Source: RAM1 sp943372515
GTDB taxonomy: Bacteria > Pseudomonadota > Gammaproteobacteria > Burkholderiales > Burkholderiaceae_C
NCBI GenBank assembly: GCA_943372515.1
Contig: CALRYY010000002.1
Coordinates: 1-64,000 of the forward strand
DNA length: 64,000 nucleotides
Direction: 5' to 3'
Below the pieces are notes generated by a model that did no database searches, was not told where the DNA came from, and saw only the letters and a program-made list of their open reading frames with translations. Position numbers and translations under genes: made by a program. Below are positions 44,247 to 53,486 of the stretch, piece after piece. How positions within the stretch are numbered: position 1 is the stretch's first letter; each line of letters starts with the position of its first letter.

Positions 44247-44924
44247 ATGGCTACCAGATCATTGCCCAAGATTGACTTTGCCGCGCTGCAGGAGCAGGTC
44301 CTGGGGCAGTTCCGGGGCTTGAACCCCAACGACCCCGCTTCCTGGCCTGCGGTGCCGCGCTATGCGCTTTGCGTGGCCCTGATGGCAGCGATTGTGGTTG
44401 CGCTCTGGTTTGTCTGGCTCAGTGGGTCAGACAGTGAGCTGCAATCTGAACGGGCCAGGGAAGTCCAGCTTCGCGATGACTACAAAAAGAAACTCGCCCA
44501 GGCCGTCAACCTTGACGCCTTGAAAAAGCAGCGCGAACAGGTTCAGCAATACGTGATCCAGCTCGAAAAGCAGTTGCCCAGCAAGGCCGAGATGGACGCC
44601 CTGCTCTCCGACATCAACCAGGCCGGTTTGGGCCGCAGCCTCCAGTTTGACCTGTTTCGCCCCGGGCAAGTCAGTGTCAAGGAGTACTACGCGGAATTGC
44701 CGATCACGCTGCGGGTGACGGGGCGCTATCACGACATGGGCTCGTTCGCATCCGACATTGCCAACCTCTCGCGCATCGTGACCTTGAACAATATTTCCGT
44801 GGGACCTGGCGCGCGCGATGGGGGCCTGGTGATGGACGCAACGGCAAAGACTTTCCGTTACCTGGACAAGGACGAAGTGTCTGCCCAGCGTAAAGCTGCC
44901 CCGGCGGCGGGAGCCAAGAAATGA
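44247..44924 (+). CDS. pilO: Type IV pilus inner-membrane protein PilO
   Basis: A 225-residue bitopic membrane protein. One membrane helix at about residues 35-58 (ALCVALMAAIVVALWFVWL) is followed by a coiled coil and the PilO periplasmic domain (YYAELPITLRVTGRYHDMGSF, then NISVGPGARDGGLVMDATAKTFRY, a PilO signature). It pairs with PilN to connect the cytoplasmic ring to PilP and the secretin. It ends in an ATGA overlap with pilP. Confidence 0.96.
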   Translation: MATRSLPKIDFAALQEQVLGQFRGLNPNDPASWPAVPRYALCVALMAAIVVALWFVWLSGSDSELQSERAREVQLRDDYKKKLAQAVNLDALKKQREQVQQYVIQLEKQLPSKAEMDALLSDINQAGLGRSLQFDLFRPGQVSVKEYYAELPITLRVTGRYHDMGSFASDIANLSRIVTLNNISVGPGARDGGLVMDATAKTFRYLDKDEVSAQRKAAPAAGAKK

Positions 44925-45460
44925 AGCCGCTTGCATTGGCCCTGCTGACGTCGATCGTGCTGGCGGGCTGTGGCGGTACCGACAGCGAGGAACTGCAGCA
45001 ATGGATGGCCGACGAGCGCAGCCAGGCGCGCGCGCGGGTGCAGCCTATCCCCGAGCCCAAAAAATTCACGCCACAGCAATACGGCCAGGAAGCATCCACC
45101 GACCCCTTCAGCAACCAGAAGCTGACCCAGGCGCTCAAGCGGGAGTCGCCGCAGGCTTCTGTGAATGCCGGTCTGATTGCACCTGAGCTGACCCGGCGCA
45201 AGGAGGCACTGGAGGCTTATCCGCTGGACTCCATGGCCATGGTTGGCAGCCTCATCAAAACGGGTCAGCCCGTTGCGCTGCTGCGGGTGGATAACCTGCT
45301 GTACCAGGTGCGATCGGGCAACTACCTCGGCCAGAACTACGGTCGCATCACCAAGGTCGGTGAAACCGAAATCGTCCTGCGCGAGATCGTGCAGGACGGC
45401 TCGGGCGAATGGATTGAACGAATTGCCAAATTGCAGCTGCAAGAGGGGTCAACTAAATGA
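44921..45460 (+). CDS. pilP: Type IV pilus lipoprotein PilP
   Basis: A 179-residue inner-membrane lipoprotein. The lipobox VLAGC gives lipidated Cys17. After a disordered segment (RARVQPIPEPKKFTPQQY) the C-terminal HR domain contains RVDNLLYQVRSGNYLGQNYGRI, a PilP hallmark that contacts PilQ. Overlaps pilO and pilQ by four bases each, indicating tight operon coupling. Confidence 0.96.
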   Translation: MKPLALALLTSIVLAGCGGTDSEELQQWMADERSQARARVQPIPEPKKFTPQQYGQEASTDPFSNQKLTQALKRESPQASVNAGLIAPELTRRKEALEAYPLDSMAMVGSLIKTGQPVALLRVDNLLYQVRSGNYLGQNYGRITKVGETEIVLREIVQDGSGEWIERIAKLQLQEGSTK

Positions 45461-47601
45461 ACAAGCAGAACCAGGCGGTTTGGCTGCGGGTAAGAAAGAT
45501 GGCGGCGGCCTTGCCGTTGCTGATGTTGTCCTTGTCGTCGCTCGCGCAGAACGCAGTGCAATCGGTGACGGGCTCGATCCAGGGCGGCTCCGAGGTCATC
45601 CGCATCGACTTTGCCCAACCGCTGACGGCGATTCCTGCCGGTTTTGCCATCCAGGCACCGGCGCGCATTGCGCTTGACTTCCCCGGAGTGACCAATGCCA
45701 TCGGGCGTTCGACCGTGGAAATCAACCAGGGCAACCTGCGATCGGTCAATGTGGTGCAGGCCGGTGAGCGCACCCGTCTGGTACTCAACCTCAAGTCGGC
45801 GGCCAGCTACAAGGCACAGATCGAAGGCAAGTCACTGCTGGTGTTGCTGGACCCTGTGGCAGCGACGGCAGCCGCAGCGCCGGCAGCGGCGGCTGTGTTC
45901 GCAGAGAACCGCAACCGCGATACCCAGCCGCTGAAAGACCTGGATTTTCGCCGGGGCGCAGACAGCTCAGGGCGCATCGTGGTCGATCTGGCGAACAACC
46001 AGGTTGGTGTGGACATCCGCCAGCAAGGCCAGAATCTGGTAGTTGAATTCCTGAAGTCCACATTGCCAGAGGGGCTGCGCCGCCGGCTGGATGTTTCTGA
46101 TTTCGGCACGCCGGTGCAATCCGTCACGACCTTCCAGGCAGGCGACCGCGTGCGCATCGTCATCGAGCCCAAGGGCCTGTGGGAGCACAGCGCCTACCAG
46201 AGTGACAACCAGTTTGTGGTCGAAGTCCGCCAGCAGAAAATCGACCCCAACAAGCTGACCCAGGGGCCGGGTTTCAGCGGAGAGAAGCTGTCGCTCAATT
46301 TCCAGAACATTGAAGTCCGCTCGTTGCTGCAGGTCATTGCCGATTTCACCAACTTCAATATCGTGACGTCGGACTCTGTAGCTGGCGCTGTAACGCTGCG
46401 ACTGAAAGACGTGCCCTGGGACCAGGCACTGGAAATCATCCTGCAGGCCAAGGGCCTGGGCATGAGAAAGACCGGCAATGTGCTGTGGATCGCGCCCAAG
46501 GACGAAATTTCCGCCAAGGAAAAGCTGGATCTGGAGTCGCGCGCTGCGATCCAGAACCTGGAGCCGCTGCGGACCCAGGCTTTTCAGCTCAACTACACCA
46601 AGGCGGCGGATATTGCGGTGCAGATCACGGCCGGTGGTGGCGGATCTGCGGCTGCAGCCAGTGCGCGGATCCTCAGCGCACGCGGCAGTGTGATTGCCGA
46701 GCCCCGTACCAACCAGCTGTTCGTGACTGACATTGGCTCCAAACTTGAGCAGGTACAGCAACTGATCTCCAAACTCGACATCGCGGTACGCCAGGTCCTG
46801 ATCGAAGCGCGGATTGTCGAAGCGTCTGACTCCTTCGGCAAATCACTGGGCGTGAGGCTGGGCGGCAGCGACCTGCGGGGTTTGCGTGGGGGCGACGCCG
46901 GTTACAGCATCGGCGGAGGCAACCGGGTGGCGTTGGGCGGATCGTACAACGCTGTTTCCGGTACAACGCTGGAGAGCGCCGCGACGCTGGACACCGTCAA
47001 CACCTCATTTGTAAATTTGCCTGCCGTAGGCCAGGGCGGCTATACCGCCGCGTCGTTCGCCATCTCGCTGTTCAGCTCGGCGGCCAATCGATTCCTGAAT
47101 CTGGAGCTCTCCGCGCTGGAGGCTGACGGCAAAGGCAAGCTGGTGTCCAGCCCGCGCATCGTGACAGCCGACCAGACCAAGGCATTGATCGAGCAGGGCA
47201 CAGAATTCCCCTATCAGCAGGCGACATCCAGCGGCGCGACCGCCGTGACCTTCCGCCGCGCGACGCTGAAGCTTGAGGTGACGCCACAGATCACGCCTGA
47301 AGGCAACATCATCCTGGACCTGGACATCAGCAAGGACAGCCGCGGCGAAACGACGGCAGCCGGCATTGCCATCAACACCAAGCACATCAAGACGCAGGTG
47401 CTGGTGGAGAACGGCGGTACGGTGGTGATCGGCGGCATCTTCGAGCTGAATGAAACCGAAAATGAAACCAAGGTTCCAGTCCTGGGTGATTTGCCCGCGG
47501 TTGGAAATCTCTTCAAGTCAAGACAACGCAGTTCCAACAAGCAGGAAATGCTGGTTTTCATCACTCCCAAGATGATCTCCGACCGCGCTGCGGCTCGCTG
47601 A
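45457..47601 (+). CDS. pilQ: Type IV pilus secretin PilQ
   Basis: A 714-residue outer-membrane secretin. A signal peptide (cleavage near SSLAQ, residue 31) precedes two AMIN domains (about 40-270, with FRRGADSSGRIVVDL), then the STN/N0 domain (EKLSLNFQNIEVRSLLQVI), a N1 domain and the secretin domain. The C-terminal secretin signature VPVLGDLPAVGNLFKSRQR is intact. It completes pilMNOPQ; pilus extrusion passes through this channel. An Ig-like lipoprotein gene, not aroK, follows directly. Confidence 0.97.
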   Translation: MNKQNQAVWLRVRKMAAALPLLMLSLSSLAQNAVQSVTGSIQGGSEVIRIDFAQPLTAIPAGFAIQAPARIALDFPGVTNAIGRSTVEINQGNLRSVNVVQAGERTRLVLNLKSAASYKAQIEGKSLLVLLDPVAATAAAAPAAAAVFAENRNRDTQPLKDLDFRRGADSSGRIVVDLANNQVGVDIRQQGQNLVVEFLKSTLPEGLRRRLDVSDFGTPVQSVTTFQAGDRVRIVIEPKGLWEHSAYQSDNQFVVEVRQQKIDPNKLTQGPGFSGEKLSLNFQNIEVRSLLQVIADFTNFNIVTSDSVAGAVTLRLKDVPWDQALEIILQAKGLGMRKTGNVLWIAPKDEISAKEKLDLESRAAIQNLEPLRTQAFQLNYTKAADIAVQITAGGGGSAAAASARILSARGSVIAEPRTNQLFVTDIGSKLEQVQQLISKLDIAVRQVLIEARIVEASDSFGKSLGVRLGGSDLRGLRGGDAGYSIGGGNRVALGGSYNAVSGTTLESAATLDTVNTSFVNLPAVGQGGYTAASFAISLFSSAANRFLNLELSALEADGKGKLVSSPRIVTADQTKALIEQGTEFPYQQATSSGATAVTFRRATLKLEVTPQITPEGNIILDLDISKDSRGETTAAGIAINTKHIKTQVLVENGGTVVIGGIFELNETENETKVPVLGDLPAVGNLFKSRQRSSNKQEMLVFITPKMISDRAAAR

Positions 47602-47649
47602 AAATACACTGGACCATTCCAATCTAGAAGAAGCAAGGATTAACAGGCA

Positions 47650-49419
47650 ATGAAGAACTGCATCAAACTGGCTATCGGTTTGTTTATCGCCGCACTGCTT
47701 GCAGCGTGCGGAGGAGGTGGAGGCAGCGCCGGGACGACAACGGGAGGCTCAAGCGGAGGTGCAACCACACCGGGTGGTAGCGCGACCTTGTCGGTGACGG
47801 ACTTCGCCTTGACGCTCGACAAGACAACCATCCTCAACGGCGGAACGGACACAGCGCAGCTGACTGTGGTTGCAGTAGATGCCAACCGCAATGCGGTCAG
47901 TGGTGCCTCCGTTGCCGTGGCTGTGAACCAGAACGCAGTTTTCACGCCATCCAGCGGGTTGGTGACTGACGCGGCGGGCGCATACAGAGGCGTGGTCAGC
48001 ATCGGCAGCGACAAGACCGATCGCGATGTCACCATTGCCGCCACTGTGAACGGGATTACCAAGCAGGTGGCTGTGCGCGTGAGCGGCAGCAGGGTCACGT
48101 TGCAGCTGTTGCCCGCAAGCCCGGCGCCTGGCCAGGCGGTGACCATGACCGCCGTCGTGACAGACTCGTCAGGAAACCCCATTGCAGGGGCGGCCGTGAG
48201 TTTCACGAGCGATGTGCCAGCGCTGCAGGGTCTGACCGGCGTGACCAGTGCGAATGGCCAGTTCACCCGGGCATTCATTGCGCCCACCGTGGCCGGCGTG
48301 TACTCCATCAATGCAGGCGCCAGCGGTGTTGTGTCCGGCGCCAACCAACTGCAGGTGTTTGCCACCACGATTCCAGCGGGCATCATTCCTGCCGGTGCCG
48401 CGCCGTCCCTGGCGGCCTCTCCCAACGTGCTGGCGGTCAATTCCCCGGGCTCGACTTCGAACCGTACGACATTGCGGTTCCTGTTCCTTGATGCCAGCAA
48501 TCGTCCCATCCCCAACGTGCGTGTCCGTTTCAACGACCAGACTACAGGACTCCCAACGGTCGGCGCCTCGATCTCTGCCGGAGGCCAGACGCTTTACACG
48601 GACGCTGCTGGAGCGGTGTCGACACAGTACATTTCGGGGCAGAACGCCAGCCCGACCAATGGGGTCACGGTAAGGGCCTGCTACTCTGCCAACGAGTTTG
48701 CATCGGCAACCGATTGCCCGAATTTTGTCAACGCATCACTGACTGTTGCGGGCCAGGCGCTGGCGGTGTCGATTGGAGATGACAACCTGCTGGCATCAGT
48801 GACCGGAACCTACGTCAAGGATTTCGTCGTCACCGTGGCCGACTCTGCGGGCCGTGCGGTGGCCAATGCACCGGTGGATATTTCGGTGGACCTGACCCAC
48901 TATGGAAAGGGTGCTTACAGCTACGCTTCCGGCACCACCACAGCCGCCTACTTCGATGCGGACGGCAACCCCGTGGCGTCTTTGCAGGTGGTACCCGCAA
49001 GCCTCACCGCAGCTTATCCCTCGTCGACGACGGTGCCCGGATCGGCGACCGGACGGGTCTGGTGCGCCAACGAAGACACCAACCGCAACGGCAACGTTGA
49101 TGCGGGCGAAAACATCGACGGCAGCATTGATGGCAATGGCCAGACGACCCTGGAGCCGCGCAAGAGTGATTTGCTGGTGAGTTACAAGACTGCGTCGGTC
49201 ACAACGACCAATGCCTCAGGTGTACTGCTCATCCAGGTGCAGTATTCCCAGCGCTTCGGCACGTGGCTCGCCTACAAGGTGCGGGTGACGGCCAACGTGG
49301 CGGGATCGCAAGGCATGGCTGAGCGACTGTTTGTGACGGATGTCATCGCAGGGGATGTGCCCAATGGTTCATTCCGCTTGCCGCCTTACGGGGTCAACAG
49401 CTGCTCAACCGCCAACTGA
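47650..49419 (+). CDS. Ig-like (Big_1-type) repeat lipoprotein between pilQ and aroK
   Basis: A 589-residue predicted lipoprotein. A signal peptide with lipobox LLAAC (Cys20) is followed by a Gly/Ser/Thr tether and several invasin-type Ig-like domains, seen as recurring AVSGASVAVAVNQNAVF, PIAGAAVSFTSDVP, PIPNVRVRFND and AVANAPVDISVDL units, each about 90-110 residues apart. Around residues 474-494 DTNRNGNVDAGENID resembles an EF-hand/dockerin-like calcium loop. Codon use looks less GC-biased than in pilQ. Such proteins are usually outer-membrane or surface exposed. Function unknown; a link to pili is only positional. Confidence 0.85.
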   Translation: MKNCIKLAIGLFIAALLAACGGGGGSAGTTTGGSSGGATTPGGSATLSVTDFALTLDKTTILNGGTDTAQLTVVAVDANRNAVSGASVAVAVNQNAVFTPSSGLVTDAAGAYRGVVSIGSDKTDRDVTIAATVNGITKQVAVRVSGSRVTLQLLPASPAPGQAVTMTAVVTDSSGNPIAGAAVSFTSDVPALQGLTGVTSANGQFTRAFIAPTVAGVYSINAGASGVVSGANQLQVFATTIPAGIIPAGAAPSLAASPNVLAVNSPGSTSNRTTLRFLFLDASNRPIPNVRVRFNDQTTGLPTVGASISAGGQTLYTDAAGAVSTQYISGQNASPTNGVTVRACYSANEFASATDCPNFVNASLTVAGQALAVSIGDDNLLASVTGTYVKDFVVTVADSAGRAVANAPVDISVDLTHYGKGAYSYASGTTTAAYFDADGNPVASLQVVPASLTAAYPSSTTVPGSATGRVWCANEDTNRNGNVDAGENIDGSIDGNGQTTLEPRKSDLLVSYKTASVTTTNASGVLLIQVQYSQRFGTWLAYKVRVTANVAGSQGMAERLFVTDVIAGDVPNGSFRLPPYGVNSCSTAN

Positions 49420-49441
49420 ACCTGGGGTGACGGGCGCCTGA

Positions 49442-49966
49442 ATGGTGAAGATCGCGCTCGTTGGCTTGCCAGGCTGTGGAAAGACCACGGTTGGGCGCCA
49501 GCTGGCGCGCAGGCTGTCTGTTCCGTTCGTGGACATTGATGCCAGCATCGAGTCGCGCATCGGCAGCAGCATCCGGTCCTTCTTTGAGCGCGAAGGTGAG
49601 GAACGCTTTCGCGACGTGGAAGCGGCTGCGATCGACGAACTCACCGTGGCGGATGAAGGCATATTCTCAACCGGCGGTGGGTCCGTGCTGCGCTCAGAAA
49701 ACCGGGCGCACCTGCACAACCGCTGCCAGGTGGTCTATCTGCATTCAGCGCCGGACGACGTCTATCGCCGGCTGCGCCACGACACCCAGCGGCCCCTGTT
49801 GCAGGTGGCGGACCCGCTGGCGCGCCTGCGCGACCTGTACGCCGTGCGCGATCCGCTGTACCGGGAGACAGCGCATTTCGTCATCGAGACCGGCCGCCCT
49901 TCGGTGCCGACCCTGGCGAACATGATCGTGATGCAGCTGGAGCTTGCGGGCGTGGTGCCGCGCTGA
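49442..49966 (+). CDS. aroK: Shikimate kinase AroK
   Basis: A 174-residue kinase phosphorylating shikimate at the fifth step of aromatic amino acid synthesis. The P-loop is GLPGCGKTTVG; the shikimate-binding FVDIDASIESRIG and FFEREGEERFRDVE follow, with STGGGSVLR and the lid Arg in HDTQRPLLQ. It is encoded immediately before aroB, the classical pair. Confidence 0.97.
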   Translation: MVKIALVGLPGCGKTTVGRQLARRLSVPFVDIDASIESRIGSSIRSFFEREGEERFRDVEAAAIDELTVADEGIFSTGGGSVLRSENRAHLHNRCQVVYLHSAPDDVYRRLRHDTQRPLLQVADPLARLRDLYAVRDPLYRETAHFVIETGRPSVPTLANMIVMQLELAGVVPR

Positions 49967-49995
49967 GGGTTCGCGCGAGCGCCTAAACTTGGGGG

Positions 49996-51099
49996 ATGCA
50001 AACTGCTTCCGCCTCTTGCGTTCAACAGGTTCCCATCGAGTTGGGCGAGCGCAGCTACACCATCCTCATCGGCCAGGGCCTGCTGGACGATCCGTCTGCC
50101 TGGGATGGCCTGCCCCAGGCGGCCAGCGCGCTGATTGTCACCAACGAAACCGTGTCCCCGCTGTACGCGGCACGTCTGCAGGCCCAGCTTGCGGGGCGGC
50201 ACCGCGCCATCCTCACTGTGGTGCTGCCCGATGGTGAGGAGCACAAAACCTGGCAGACCCTGAACCTCATTTTTGACGGTTTGCTGGCCAATGGCTGCGA
50301 CCGCAAGACGGTGGTCTATGCGCTGGGTGGCGGTGTCGTGGGCGACATGAGCGGATTTGCCGCGGCCAGCTACATGCGCGGCGTGCCGTTTGTGCAGGTG
50401 CCCACCACGCTGCTGGCGCAGGTGGATTCGTCCGTGGGCGGCAAGACAGCCATCAATCACCCACTGGGCAAGAACATGATCGGCGCGTTCTACCAGCCCC
50501 AGCGCGTGGTGTGCGACCTGGACACGCTCAGGACGCTGCCTGTGCGCGAGCTGAGCGCCGGTCTGGCCGAAGTCATCAAGTACGGTCCCATCGCCGACAT
50601 GGCGTTTCTGGACTGGATCGAGGCCAACATGGCAGCCCTGCTGGCGCGCGAGCCGGCGGCGCTGGCGCATGCCGTGCGGCGCAGCTGCGAGATCAAGGCC
50701 TGGGTCGTGGGCCAGGATGAGCGCGAATCGGGGCTGCGGGCCATCCTCAATTTTGGCCACACCTTTGGCCATGCCATTGAGTCGGGCCTGGGGTATGGCG
50801 AATGGCTGCATGGCGAGGCCGTGGGCTGCGGCATGGTGATGGCGACCCAGCTGTCCCACAAGCTGGGCCTGGTGGATGACGCCTTTGCGCACAGGCTGTC
50901 AGCGTTGATCGCAGCGGCAGGCTTGCCCATCAGGGGCCCGCGCCTGGGAGCTGACCGCTACCTGGAATTGATGCGCGTGGACAAGAAGGCCGAGGCCGGC
51001 GAGATCAGGTTCGTGGTGATTGACGGGCCGGGCCAGGCCAGTTTGCGTGCCGCGCCCGACGCGCTGGTGGCGCAAGTCATCGACGATTGCTGCGTTTGA
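49996..51099 (+). CDS. aroB: 3-dehydroquinate synthase AroB
   Basis: A 367-residue NAD- and metal-dependent enzyme converting DAHP to 3-dehydroquinate in the shikimate pathway. The NAD-binding LGGGVVGDMSGFAA and the segment VPTTLLAQVDSSVGGKTAINH are diagnostic. Metal-ligand His residues appear in NFGHTFGHAIE and WLHGEAVGCGM. It starts 30 bases after aroK and ends about 12 bases before the dgt start. Confidence 0.98.
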   Translation: MQTASASCVQQVPIELGERSYTILIGQGLLDDPSAWDGLPQAASALIVTNETVSPLYAARLQAQLAGRHRAILTVVLPDGEEHKTWQTLNLIFDGLLANGCDRKTVVYALGGGVVGDMSGFAAASYMRGVPFVQVPTTLLAQVDSSVGGKTAINHPLGKNMIGAFYQPQRVVCDLDTLRTLPVRELSAGLAEVIKYGPIADMAFLDWIEANMAALLAREPAALAHAVRRSCEIKAWVVGQDERESGLRAILNFGHTFGHAIESGLGYGEWLHGEAVGCGMVMATQLSHKLGLVDDAFAHRLSALIAAAGLPIRGPRLGADRYLELMRVDKKAEAGEIRFVVIDGPGQASLRAAPDALVAQVIDDCCV

Positions 51100-51110
51100 G
51101 TAAGGACGGC

Positions 51111-52250
51111 ATGCTTGCCCGCCATGCCAGCGACCCGGCGCGCTCCCGTGGGCGGCGCCACCCGGAAGAGGCCGCGCCCACGCGTAACGCTTTCCAGCGC
51201 GACCGGGATCGTATTGTTCACTCCACCGCGTTCCGGCGCCTGGTCTACAAGACGCAGGTGTTCCTGAACCACGAGGGTGACCTGTTTCGCACCCGTCTGA
51301 CCCATTCGCTGGAAGTCGCGCAGCTGGGCCGATCCATCGCCCGCTCGCTGCAACTCAATGAAGACCTGGTGGAGGCCATTGCACTGGCGCACGACCTGGG
51401 CCACACCCCGTTCGGCCATGCCGGGCAGGACGCGCTGAACGAGTGCATGCAAGGGCAGGGCGGCTTCGAGCACAACCTGCAGAGCCTGCGTGTGGTGGAC
51501 ACGCTGGAGGAGCGCTACCCCGACTTCGACGGCCTGAACCTGAGCTTTGAAACACGCGAGGGCATCCTCAAGCACTGCTCGCGCGCGAATGCCGAAAAGC
51601 TCGAGGTCGCAGACCCCGGCGGTGTGGGCAGGCGTTTTATCGACCGCACACAGCCCGGCCTGGAAGCCCAGCTGTGCAACCTGGCCGACGAAATTGCCTA
51701 CAACGCACATGACATTGACGACGGCGTTCGCTCCGGGTTGATCACGCTGGAGCAACTGGAAGAGGTGGCGCTGTTTGACGGTTTCCGCCGTGAGGCCCTG
51801 GCCGCGCACCCGCAGCTGCAAGGCCGCCGCGTGCTGTACGAGGCGATCCGCCGCATGCTCAGCGCCCAGGTCTATGACGTGATCGACACGATGCGCGCGG
51901 CGCTGGCGGCAGCGGCACCGGTTGACGCGGATGATGTCCGTCGCATGCCAGCGCTGGTGGGCTTCAGCCCGGCCATGGCCGGGCAGTCGGCTGCGCTCAA
52001 GCAGTTCCTGTTTCGAAACCTGTACCGTCACCCGCAGGTGACGCAGACGACCGAGCAGGCACAGCAGGTGGTGCGAGAGCTGTTCTCTGCCTACAGCGCC
52101 GACCCGGCCCAGATGCAGGCCGGCTTTGCCGTGCGCACCGACCGGGCCCGGGCTGTGGCCGATTACATCGCGGGCATGACCGACCGTTTTGCCGCGCGCG
52201 AGCATGAGCGTTTGACTGGCAGGCGGCTGCTGGATGTTGCCGCCGCATGA
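51111..52250 (+). CDS. dgt: dGTP triphosphohydrolase (dGTPase-like HD protein)
   Basis: A 379-residue HD-domain phosphohydrolase. ATG 51111 with AAGGA at 51102-51106 is preferred to a TTG at 51087 inside aroB. The metal-binding HD residues are in RLTHSLEVAQLGR and LAHDLGHTPFGHAG, and a later LADEIAYNAHDIDDG completes the set. The N-terminal RNAFQRDRDRIVHSTAFRRLVYKTQV is typical of deoxyguanosinetriphosphate triphosphohydrolase-like proteins, which hydrolyse dNTPs. The aroK-aroB-dgt order is conserved in Burkholderiales. Confidence 0.95.
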   Translation: MLARHASDPARSRGRRHPEEAAPTRNAFQRDRDRIVHSTAFRRLVYKTQVFLNHEGDLFRTRLTHSLEVAQLGRSIARSLQLNEDLVEAIALAHDLGHTPFGHAGQDALNECMQGQGGFEHNLQSLRVVDTLEERYPDFDGLNLSFETREGILKHCSRANAEKLEVADPGGVGRRFIDRTQPGLEAQLCNLADEIAYNAHDIDDGVRSGLITLEQLEEVALFDGFRREALAAHPQLQGRRVLYEAIRRMLSAQVYDVIDTMRAALAAAAPVDADDVRRMPALVGFSPAMAGQSAALKQFLFRNLYRHPQVTQTTEQAQQVVRELFSAYSADPAQMQAGFAVRTDRARAVADYIAGMTDRFAAREHERLTGRRLLDVAAA

Positions 52251-52257
52251 GGCGCCC

Positions 52258-53460
52258 ATGAAGCGGATGGACCCGGCGCTGGTGGTGGTACTGGCCGGCG
52301 TCAGTGCGGCCCTGCACGTGGGCAAGCTGCCACCGGCGCTGCCGGTACTGCGCGATGCGCTGGACCTGACGCTGGTGCAGGCCGGTTTTCTGTTGTCGCT
52401 GGTACAGCTGGCCGGCATGTCGCTGGGGCTGGCCGCCGGGCTGGCGGCTGACCGGATCGGCCTGCGCCGCAGCATGCTGTGCGGGTTGCTGGTGCTCGGG
52501 ATGGCGAGCCTGGCCGGCGCCTGGGCTCGTGACGCGGCGAGCCTGTTTGCACTTCGTGCTCTCGAAGGCCTGGGCTTTCTGCTGGCCTCCATGCCAGCGC
52601 CCGCCTTGATCCGCCGGCTGGTGGCGCCGCAACGCGTCAGTGCCATGTTGGGGCTGTGGGGAGCGTACATGCCGCTGGGCGCCGCTGTGGCGTTGTTGTG
52701 TGGCCCACCGTTCATCGCGTCAACCAGTTGGCCCGCCTGGTGGGCGCTGATGGGCGCGCTGTCGCTGGGCATGGCGGTGTGGGTGGTGGCGGTGGTACCG
52801 GCGGACGCGACGGCCGCTCCCGTGCGCGTGGGCAGCTGGACGCAACGCCTGCAACGAACGCTTTCATCACGCGCCACGTGGCTGGTCGCGGTGAGCTTTG
52901 CGCTGTACTCGGGCCAATGGCTCGCGGTGATTGGTTTCCTGCCGTCCATCTATGCGCAGGCGGGTCTGGCCAGCAGCGTGAGCGCTGCGCTGACCGCGCT
53001 GGCCGCGGCGGTCAACATTTTGGGCAACGTAACAGCGGGCCGCCTGCTGCAGCGCGGCGTCGCGCCGCAGGTGCTGCTGTATGCAGGCTTTACCGCCATG
53101 GCGTGCGGGGCTGCCGTCGCCTTCGCGCCCTGGGGCGAGGGCCCGATCTTGCGCTATGGCGCGATTGTGTTGTTCTCCATGCTCGGCGGCATGATCCCTT
53201 CCACGCTGTTCTCGCTGGCCGTGCGTTTTGCGCCCGGAGACGATACCGTGGCCGCCACGGTAGGCTGGGTCCAGCAGCTGTCGTCACTGGGCCAGTTTGC
53301 CGGGCCCCCGCTGGTGGCCTGGGTGGCCAGCGCCGCTGGAGGCTGGCACTGGACCTGGGTGGCGACTGGCGGCTGCTGTGCGGCGGGGCTGATGCTGGCC
53401 CGGGCCATCGCCGCGCAGGCGCTGACCAAGGCCACGGATAATGCAGGCGTGAAAAAATAA
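52258..53460 (+). CDS. Major facilitator superfamily transporter (CynX/NimT-like)
   Basis: A 400-residue membrane transporter with about 12 hydrophobic helices. ATG 52258 with GAGG at 52249-52252 is preferred to the in-frame ATG 52234. The MFS cytoplasmic loop motif appears as LAADRIGLRRSML between helices 2 and 3. Substrate cannot be read from the sequence. It begins eight bases after dgt, so it may be cotranscribed, although it begins the accessory block before gltB. Confidence 0.88.
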   Translation: MKRMDPALVVVLAGVSAALHVGKLPPALPVLRDALDLTLVQAGFLLSLVQLAGMSLGLAAGLAADRIGLRRSMLCGLLVLGMASLAGAWARDAASLFALRALEGLGFLLASMPAPALIRRLVAPQRVSAMLGLWGAYMPLGAAVALLCGPPFIASTSWPAWWALMGALSLGMAVWVVAVVPADATAAPVRVGSWTQRLQRTLSSRATWLVAVSFALYSGQWLAVIGFLPSIYAQAGLASSVSAALTALAAAVNILGNVTAGRLLQRGVAPQVLLYAGFTAMACGAAVAFAPWGEGPILRYGAIVLFSMLGGMIPSTLFSLAVRFAPGDDTVAATVGWVQQLSSLGQFAGPPLVAWVASAAGGWHWTWVATGGCCAAGLMLARAIAAQALTKATDNAGVKK

Positions 53461-53486
53461 TCACAGGGACAAAAGGAGAAGTTGCC

